From Liquidambar formosana (lineage: Eukaryota > Streptophyta > Magnoliopsida > Saxifragales > Altingiaceae), in NCBI GenBank assembly GCA_039720395.1, contig CM077831.1:16050982-16114981 (forward strand): 64,000 nt of DNA, in the 5' to 3' direction. Made by a program: the position numbers and the translations under genes. Below are positions 56,856-64,000 of the stretch, in pieces (the first letter of the stretch is position 1; the number at the start of each line of letters is the position of its first letter). The notes beneath the pieces are model-generated. The model saw nothing but the letters and a program-made list of their open reading frames with translations. It made no database searches and was not told the origin of the DNA.

Positions 56856-59637
56856 TGTCACACCCCATTTTTGCACCACCTTACTAGGGCTCATCATTTC
56901 ATGCATGTTTTTATTTTGTTTTTGAGTCTAGTCACTTGCATTAGTTTTCTAGAGTCACAAGGACAATGGATATGAATTTTGGTTCAAATTGGAGTTGATC
57001 TTGAGGGATAATAAGAGCTTTTGTGACTTGAGGGGCATAATCGTCTTTTAAGTCCCAAACTTTTCATTTGACCTTGGAATGATCTCCAAATTGTCAATTG
57101 GAGTTCATATGGATGCATAAGAGGTATTTCTAGGTTCAATTTGGTAAGTCAATGGCTCGGGATTAAAATGGCTCGATGTAGTTCAAGTTGGTTAATTGAC
57201 CCTTCCTTGGGTTAGCTCTAATTGACTCACAATTACCAACCAAATCTTTTCAAATTGACTTTCATTAGTCATCATTTTACCCTCAAAAGTGTTTCATGAA
57301 GTTCAATTTTGATATGGCCTGATGATGAGTTTAGTGTGGTTATTTACGGATTATCCTTGAAGAATTAGTGCGAATCACAGCATGAGATTTTTGGTTAAAA
57401 TGAAAAGAAAATTATTTTATTAAATTAGCCATTTTTATCATGACACTAACACGTGTACGTATGTGATGAGTGTGTGTACGCACATACGATACATGTGCAT
57501 GCGTGTTAGCGGTCAGTCTCCCAATTTTTATAAAAGACAATTTCCTTTTCCTATTCAGATTAGAAGTCTTTTATCATTATAAAATACCTTTTGATTATTC
57601 TCCAAGGAAGGCTAGTCCAGGAAGGAAAGGGAAACTCCAGATTTCAGCTATAAATACTCTCTTAATGTCTTTAAACAAGGGGGGGGGGGGGAGAAGAGGG
57701 TTTGGAGGGAGTGAAATTCGTCATAATTCAGCAGCAGATTTTCTGAAAACCAGCAGTCGTATTTTAATCATAACTTTTTCATCCGAAGTCAGAATTTGAT
57801 GAAATTGGTCTTGTTAGAAAGATAATTCAATTCTCTACAACTTTGTATTTCACAAGCTTTGTCCAAATCCAACGTTTTCATACCCAAAAACGCGATTGAA
57901 GTTGCTGCTGCTGCAAAGTGACGAAAATCACTTTTCTTTTCTCTTGTTCTCTTTTTGTTTTCTATTTCTTTTCAAAGTTGAGTGAGTTTTGATCTCTTTG
58001 CTGTGATACCACTTTGACAAAGAGGAGGATTCGTGTTGGTTTGATTCACTCTAAAGACCTGAGGAGCCACGAACAATTACAAACACAAAGGAAGGCCCTT
58101 CCTAAGGTATTCTCCTTCTCTATTCAAGCTTAAACTAGGTTTTCATATGGGTTAGGCTTATTGCATGTTAAAGGTAACTTTTTTATCATGTATTAACACT
58201 CTAGCTAGTTAATATACATGGAATATCTATTGTTTATCTACTGTTTAGCATGCTTTAGGGCTGTCCTTTAGGTTTTTAATGCATAGTTATGATTCTTGTG
58301 CTCCTGTTTGTCCTTGTGCTAGGATTAGTGTCATTGCATGTTAGAGTTAGGATTTTCATCATGTTATATCGCTTTAGTTAGTTAATATGCATGATTTAAT
58401 TTCTGTTTAGTTTGGTTTTAGCATGATTAAAGTATGTTTTGTATGTTTTTAAGCATATTTGTGAGTTTAGGGTTTTAGAGTCATTGTTTCGTGTTTGTTT
58501 TCATATAGCATGATAAAGTAGACTTTTTTATTGGTTTTTCTTCGTGTTTGCTGTATATGTTTTTCATATGGAGTAAACATGATGGTTTTGCATGCATATT
58601 AGTATGTTCTAGGGTTTTTATGCATGATATGGTTCTAGGAATATGTTAGGACTTATTATTGTTCGCTATTTTTGCTATTGGCATGCTTAGTGGATGATTT
58701 TAGGTCATAATACTATTCTGTCCGGATTTGCATGTTAGTGTTTTTGCATGGTTTTGAGCACTTGTAAGGGTGCAAATAGGTGTGGTATTTGTCCTATGGC
58801 AAATAGGGCTGCTTATGTCTGAAATGGCTAAATGCTTGGAGTAATTGCGCTCAGGTAAGTGGGTGTGAAGGTGCCCCAATTCACCTTTCTTCCTTATCCC
58901 TTCTCTTCTCCCTATTTAGGGTTAATTTTTAATATGATCCTATGGTTTAATTAGAGGTTTCCTTCATAAACAAAATTCTGGTTTTTATTAAGGTTTCCAT
59001 TTTGTGGATTTCTTTCCTAAAATCAAATTTTCTATCAATTCTCTTTTGATCAAATAAGGAAACCTAGGGTTTTTACCATAGGTTTGTATTAGGATTTAAC
59101 CTTAGTTCTAATCGAACTACGTGGACTTTGATCCATGTATTTCGTTGCATGGTACGTAGGCGCTCTTCGTGAGGCTCAAGTCCGTTCTAGGATCCAAGCA
59201 TCCTAGGTTTATTTTTGTTTTCTTTTCTTCTTTTTCTTTTTCTGTTTTTATGTGCTTATTATGCATGGATGGATGAATGAAATATATGATATGCATGCAA
59301 TTCTTGTGATGATATACTTGCTGATTTTTGTATAGAAAGATCTTGATTTAGCCCAAATGAACTGAGAGACCGAAAGGGTGACATGGGTGCCTATAGGCTT
59401 TGCCTAGAACCTTCCCATGTCATAACTTAGCCTCCGAATCCCCGATTTCTTTGGTTTTCAAAAGATTGGTTTTTGCCTTTCCTTTTTTATGGAGTCATTC
59501 AAATTGTTTTCCTAAAACAAACTATTTTTAGGGTTTTCCTTGTTTCCTTTAAAAAATAAGGTGGCGACTCCTTTCCTTTTTCTTTTTCAAACCCATTTTC
59601 TTTCAATCCCTTGTGGGCCCAATTTCCGGGGTTCACA
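56856..59637 (+). mobile_element. Solo LTR B (2,782 bp)
   Basis: TGTCACACCCC...GGGGTTCACA, flanked by CAGTC on both sides. It is nearly identical to LTR A and carries about 170 extra bp at about 57125-57310 that LTR A has lost. A G10 run at 57680-57689 is private to it. It interrupts the helicase of Helitron copy 2 in antisense orientation. Confidence 0.9.
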
Positions 59638-59642
59638 CAGTC

Positions 59643-61808
59643 TATCTGCATAATTATATGTACGAACATCTCCTGGTAGCATTGACAATATAATTGAGTT
59701 TAATTAATCCATATCACCGTTCTTGGGTGCAAGAATACTGCATTCTTTCATATAAGTATAGTCCATGTACATATTACACAAATTGGGATAAACTGCATCA
59801 ATTAATCAATGTAAGCCATGATCATCATTTTTTATTAAAAATTCCTTTGGGATCCTTATCCAGTTGGGCTCGAACCGTTGAACAAAAGAAGTCCTATGAG
59901 CTTTTCCATCACTAACCAATTTCACCCAATTAGCGAAATTATGTAGTTGAAGACGTGTTTGCTCGGAAATTTCTTGTGCCATAAGCCGCATATTAGTCTT
60001 TAGATGCAGAACTTGACAATCGCTCCAGCTAGTTCTTGACTTCTGTAATGAAGCGGCCACTGTTTTTTCCCGCCTACCTTTTTGGATAACTGGCAATATT
60101 TGTCTAAAATCACCCTCAAGCACAAATAGTTTTCCACCAAACACTTTATCGCATTTTAATATATCTTTAAACATGCGATCTACAGCTTCAAATGCATAAC
60201 GGCTCATCATTGGTGCTTCATCCCAAATAACCAATGATGCCTCATGAATCAAATTTGCCAAGTCCGATCGTTGGCTAATGGAACAACATGATGCCGCGTC
60301 AGGGCTAAGGGGAATCTTAAAACGTGAATGTGTAGTCCTTCCTCCGGGGAGGAGCAAAGCTGCAATGCCCGATGAAACAACAGAAAAAACAATTTTCTGT
60401 TCAGATCTAAATTTTGCAATTATCGTCCACCATAAATACATCTTTCCAGTTCCACCACTACCATAAATGAAGAATGGCCCCCCTTCTTGTCTGGTGTGTG
60501 CTGTCATGATGGCATCAAATATTTGCAATTGGTCACTATTTAAACCAGCATGCAACGATTCAAATATATGCTTCTCTCTAATGCTATCATAATCAAGTTC
60601 TTCCCTTATGAGTCTATTTGTGATAACATTAACCATATGGGAAGACGGTAATGACATGTGTGGAAAATCCTTAAGGGACCTGCCATTCCTGTTTAAGATT
60701 TGCTCAATTTCATACAATCCTAAATTCCTTAACTCTTCTTCATCAAGATGTACATCATTGTCACCAATATGCCTTCTAACTCTGATTTGCAAGTCATCAG
60801 TGAGGTCATTCCAATGATTTTCCCACAATTCATGTGGGTTTGTAACTTCTGAGAACATCAACATAGAACAGAATATATTACGAAGCTGTAATCCGGATGC
60901 CCAAATCGATGCTTCTATTAGTACTTTATGCTATTCATTGTCATCATCGAGAAGACCAAGCGCCAAGCATGCCTCTTTAAAAGTTTGATGCACAACTCCA
61001 TTGACTATTTTAATGTCCTCGTAACATGTTGCTCCCCGAACTTTATTAAGTAACATTCGTAAATAATGACGTTCCCCTGAGGTGGGATGAGCACAAAGAA
61101 GCCTACCAATCACCTTTCGTTGCTTTCTTTCTGTCCACTTCTTCTGCTTTCGATCCCATACCCATGAACCAGGAAAGTTAGCGTAGGTTAGCACTCGTGC
61201 CTCTGGATGGTTTCGATTTGCTTCAAACCATTTTGTAAACATTGTATCTTGAACCCCAGGCCATTCAACAGCTAATTGGATGTTGGCTGCCTCAGGGAAA
61301 ACAATGAATTGTTCACTCGATAAATGATATTGTAGACGCTCGACGGACGGATACTGTTGTTGCAAATCAAAGTCAAATATCTACCAGCATGATTCAATAG
61401 CAAATATATATTGACAATCAAGATACTGCTTAACCTCATCAACATCTTTATAACGTTGTTGCCCAATATTACCGGGTGGTAAAACATTTTCCTCCACAAC
61501 AGCTATTGCACAATCGACACCTTTGTGCATATATTTGTTCAAATACTTAATAAGTTTAGTTTATGCACAACGTTTAATGTTTATATGTGCATCGTACCGC
61601 ACAAGGAGATCACGATTGCAAGGAATGACCCACCGGTTGTTAATGGTTCGTCCATTTACAACTATTTTGTTCATATTAACCCGGTGTCTATACTTAACGA
61701 AGCCATTTTCATCTATAGTTGTTTGATTGCAAAACTCCTTTGGATAATGTTTTGAGCATTTCCCATTCACTATGCACGGAGCATTAGGATTTTCAATACC
61801 ACATGGGC
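59643..61808 (-). pseudogene. Helitron copy 2: Rep end and PIF1-like helicase
   Basis: Minus-strand frames 61770-61561 (KCSKHYPKEFCNQTTIDENG), 61499-61370, 61365-60931 and 60864-59806 form one protein line. Stops are at about 61561 and 61383 (Gln to stop) and 60931 (Trp to stop). Walker A is intact (GSGGTGKMYLW, near 60470-60437), as is Walker B (LVIWDEAPMM). GDFRQILPV is present, but the preceding Gly is Glu. The helicase stretch from 60864 to 59806 is open for 352 residues. The Rep HUH region is missing because an LTR-like insertion begins at 61809. The copy lies in inverted orientation to copy 1 and is about 90% alike at the protein level by eye. Confidence 0.9.
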
Positions 61809-63690
61809 TGTAACGACCCTCAAAACACGTTCAAATTTTATGAGCATTGTACCAATAAAAACTCTTTCAAAAATAATTTCTTTTGAAAATTTCAAAATAT
61901 TGTACAGCTGTGGAAAGCAGCGGCTAACCCAAATCTCGAATGAATGTACATTTTTCCAACTCATTCAATAAAACTTACATCAACTTTATAGGAATAACAA
62001 ATAAATTAACCCATAATCTATTCATATCACGATCCTTCTTCCACTACGTGCCTCCAACATTGACTACCTGAAAGTGTTATTTATATAACACAATGAGCTA
62101 GACAGCCCAATGAGAAAACATCTGCACTTATTTTACACTACATCAATTTTAAAACACAATGGGTATATTAATTGTCATTTTATAAACACAACTTTTGAAC
62201 ATGACATCCACGTTATTTATACCATTCCCAATACGTCATGTACAATAGATTTCAAGGTATAAAAATAACCTTCCAGAATACTACTCATATTGTGGCACAT
62301 TATCTCATACTGATCTCAACATTAATAATTTCTCATACCTGAGCTTTCGTTGCCATTTGCAACCTGCAAAACACAAATCAAAATAACACACACAGGCCCA
62401 CTTGCCGTTCATGTATGTTATCTCAGCCACAGCACATATGTCCCTATCATATGTGTATACCGGTTATGGCCCACTTGCTCAATAACCCGGTATATTAGTG
62501 CACTAACTGCAGGGCATACCTGACTGGATCCGCCCCGGCTGACCCACCACAATTCGTTAGTAACCACAATAATAATCATAATAATCCATATTTAATGGAA
62601 ACATCTCACATATAAGAATGTGCCACGATATGAAATAATATCATTTCCAAATATAATGGAATAATCCACTCATGTTTCCCAAGAAAATCTTATCTCAAAA
62701 GAAATCTCAGTCTTGGGTTCCATTCAAATTAATCATCTCTTTATACACACAGCAAATAACTTAATTCTTAAGCTTGTATCAAACTTATTGATAATAGAGA
62801 GCAAATTTTACAACTCTAACATAATCATAAAAACTTGGCTTTTATTTCATAAAAGCAATCTTACTCACAAAAGGGTGAAATTTGCTAATACTCTTCTTTA
62901 ACCAAACATCACACTTGCACTTTCTTAAAACAGGACAGTTTAGGTTTGAAAATTCATAACTAAATCCACAAAATCCCAAATTCAATGATTCAACCTGTTT
63001 TAGAAAGCTTAAACAACGTACTATTGAAGAAAAATAGCAATTGATCACCACCCAAAAGCCATGTGGTTCGAAAATCACTTCAAAGTCAGACAACAGAATC
63101 TGGAAATCCAAAGACAGCTTGGAGTAACAGGTACAATTCGATTTTCTGGGTTTATTTTATAAAGATTTGGGTTTTGAAACTTATTTTAATAAAAACTAGA
63201 TTTATCAAGCTTTCAAACCATATAAATTTCGCACCAAACGGACTTCAATAACTATTTTAAATTCAATTTTGAATATAACCCATAGCAGCAGAATTTTCTG
63301 TACAGCAACTCAGATTCAACTTTGGAAATTTACCAAAAATCAAATCTTTAATATTTTTAGTTGAAACCAAAGGCAAAAGAATCACTTGTAAATATACTTT
63401 AAATACCCCAAAATCCCAGACCTAAAATCAAAGTGTCTATATACAGAAAATTTTCATAAATTCTTCTACTGTACAGGATTTTCAGGATAAACACAAGGGA
63501 ATTAGGTTTAAACTTAGGAATTAAAGTTTCAAGAACCTTTCTAATATACATACTTACATCAAATTATTCCAAATTGATGTTATAAAATAAGAGGAGATGG
63601 TTTTCTCACCTGAAATATAAATCTCAGTTGCTCAATTCAAGCTCCCAACCGTAATTTCCTCTTATTCTTCTCCTTCGTCTTCTTCTCCTT

Positions 63691-63731
<41 letters not shown>

Positions 63732-64000
63732 GTTCTCTTCTTGGTTCTCTAACTGCTGTACTCAGTCTCTCACTCACCCCTTCTGTTCTTACTTCTTCCT
63801 TTCTCTTGCTCAGAAGTAAAGAATAATATACTAAATAGTAGCCCATAGATTTTACTTATAATACACCCATAGATAAGTCTATTGGACAGTGGTATAGCCC
63901 ATAGATTCTGTGTATAAGGTGTCATGTTTAGAGGCAATGTACACTCTCATTGCCACACGTGGAGTGCAAACTCATGCAAAAAGATATAATATAATATAAT
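61809..64000 (+). mobile_element. Start of an LTR-like insertion, extends past the right edge
   Basis: Helitron coding sequence stops abruptly at 61808, and TGTAACGACCCTCAAAACAC begins, a usual start for plant gypsy LTRs. No Helitron sequence returns before the window ends. No coding sequence is recognised in these 2.2 kb. The right end and target duplication are not visible, so LTR status is inferred. Confidence 0.5.
63692..63730. repeat. (CT)n microsatellite
   Basis: About 19 CT units within a longer CT-rich stretch (63650-63810). Confidence 0.95.

Noticed and set aside
62842..63251. Short frames near the right end
   Set aside because: They lie within the LTR-like insertion and have no conserved features.
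1..64000. CRISPR arrays, bacterial operons, rRNA or tRNA genes
   Set aside because: The window is plant nuclear DNA. The tandem repeats seen are satellites or transposon parts, and no cloverleaf or rRNA sequence was recognised.

Overview
The window is repeat-dense, AT-rich nuclear DNA from a flowering plant, most likely a eudicot. The evidence is GT-AG introns, plant-type homologues (PRP3, the nuclear-pore anchor NUA/TPR, a neomenthol-dehydrogenase-like SDR), plant L1-type LINEs, RepHel Helitrons, LTR elements with plant-type primer sites and many MITEs. No species can be named from the sequence alone.

Layout. (1) 1-1741 (-): an intron-bearing PRP3 splicing-factor pseudogene that runs off the left edge. 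(2) 2400-4188: tandem MITE-like units, simple repeats and an LTR-like, promoter-like patch. (3) 4189-9980 (+): exons of a decayed NUA/TPR fragment. They are split by a 5'-truncated L1 on the minus strand (18-bp target duplication), which is itself split by a second L1 on the plus strand (12-bp target duplication). (4) 10055-17360: a mosaic of small DNA transposons. It holds a hAT-type element, a MULE-like element, a Tourist-like MITE, two members of one foldback MITE family (one of them nested in a Stowaway-like element), Helitron termini and a duplicated leader-like segment. (5) 18193-21258 (-): the only intact host gene I can assemble, a five-exon, 304-residue SDR with all catalytic residues. 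(6) 21700-25100: a MITE, a polypyrimidine tract and short duplications. (7) 25103-27101: a complete, coding-poor LTR retrotransposon with LTRs, PBS, PPT and a 5-bp TSD. (8) 27107-31850: noncoding DNA with a 929-bp tandem duplication. (9) about 31857-51760: Helitron copy 1 on the plus strand (RepHel plus downstream coding-like DNA). It is split by a 7.66-kb Tat/Ogre-like LTR insertion that carries a 162-bp satellite and a nested 2.6-kb solo LTR, and by another LTR at 45228-48198. (10) 51760-55493 (-): an LTR, PBS and leader of a gypsy-type element. (11) 55494-61808 (-): Helitron copy 2, in inverted orientation, split by a 2.78-kb solo LTR. (12) 61809-64000: the start of a further LTR-like insertion.

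There is no operon-like cooperation here. The organising principle is nested insertion into decaying sequence. Target duplications and a reading frame that resumes across an insertion let the order of several events be read. The least familiar content is the stretch just downstream of the Helitron helicase (48199-51760). It encodes three degenerate repeats resembling the retrotransposon gag UBN2 fold, followed by two segments with paralogous 3' ends that I could not identify.
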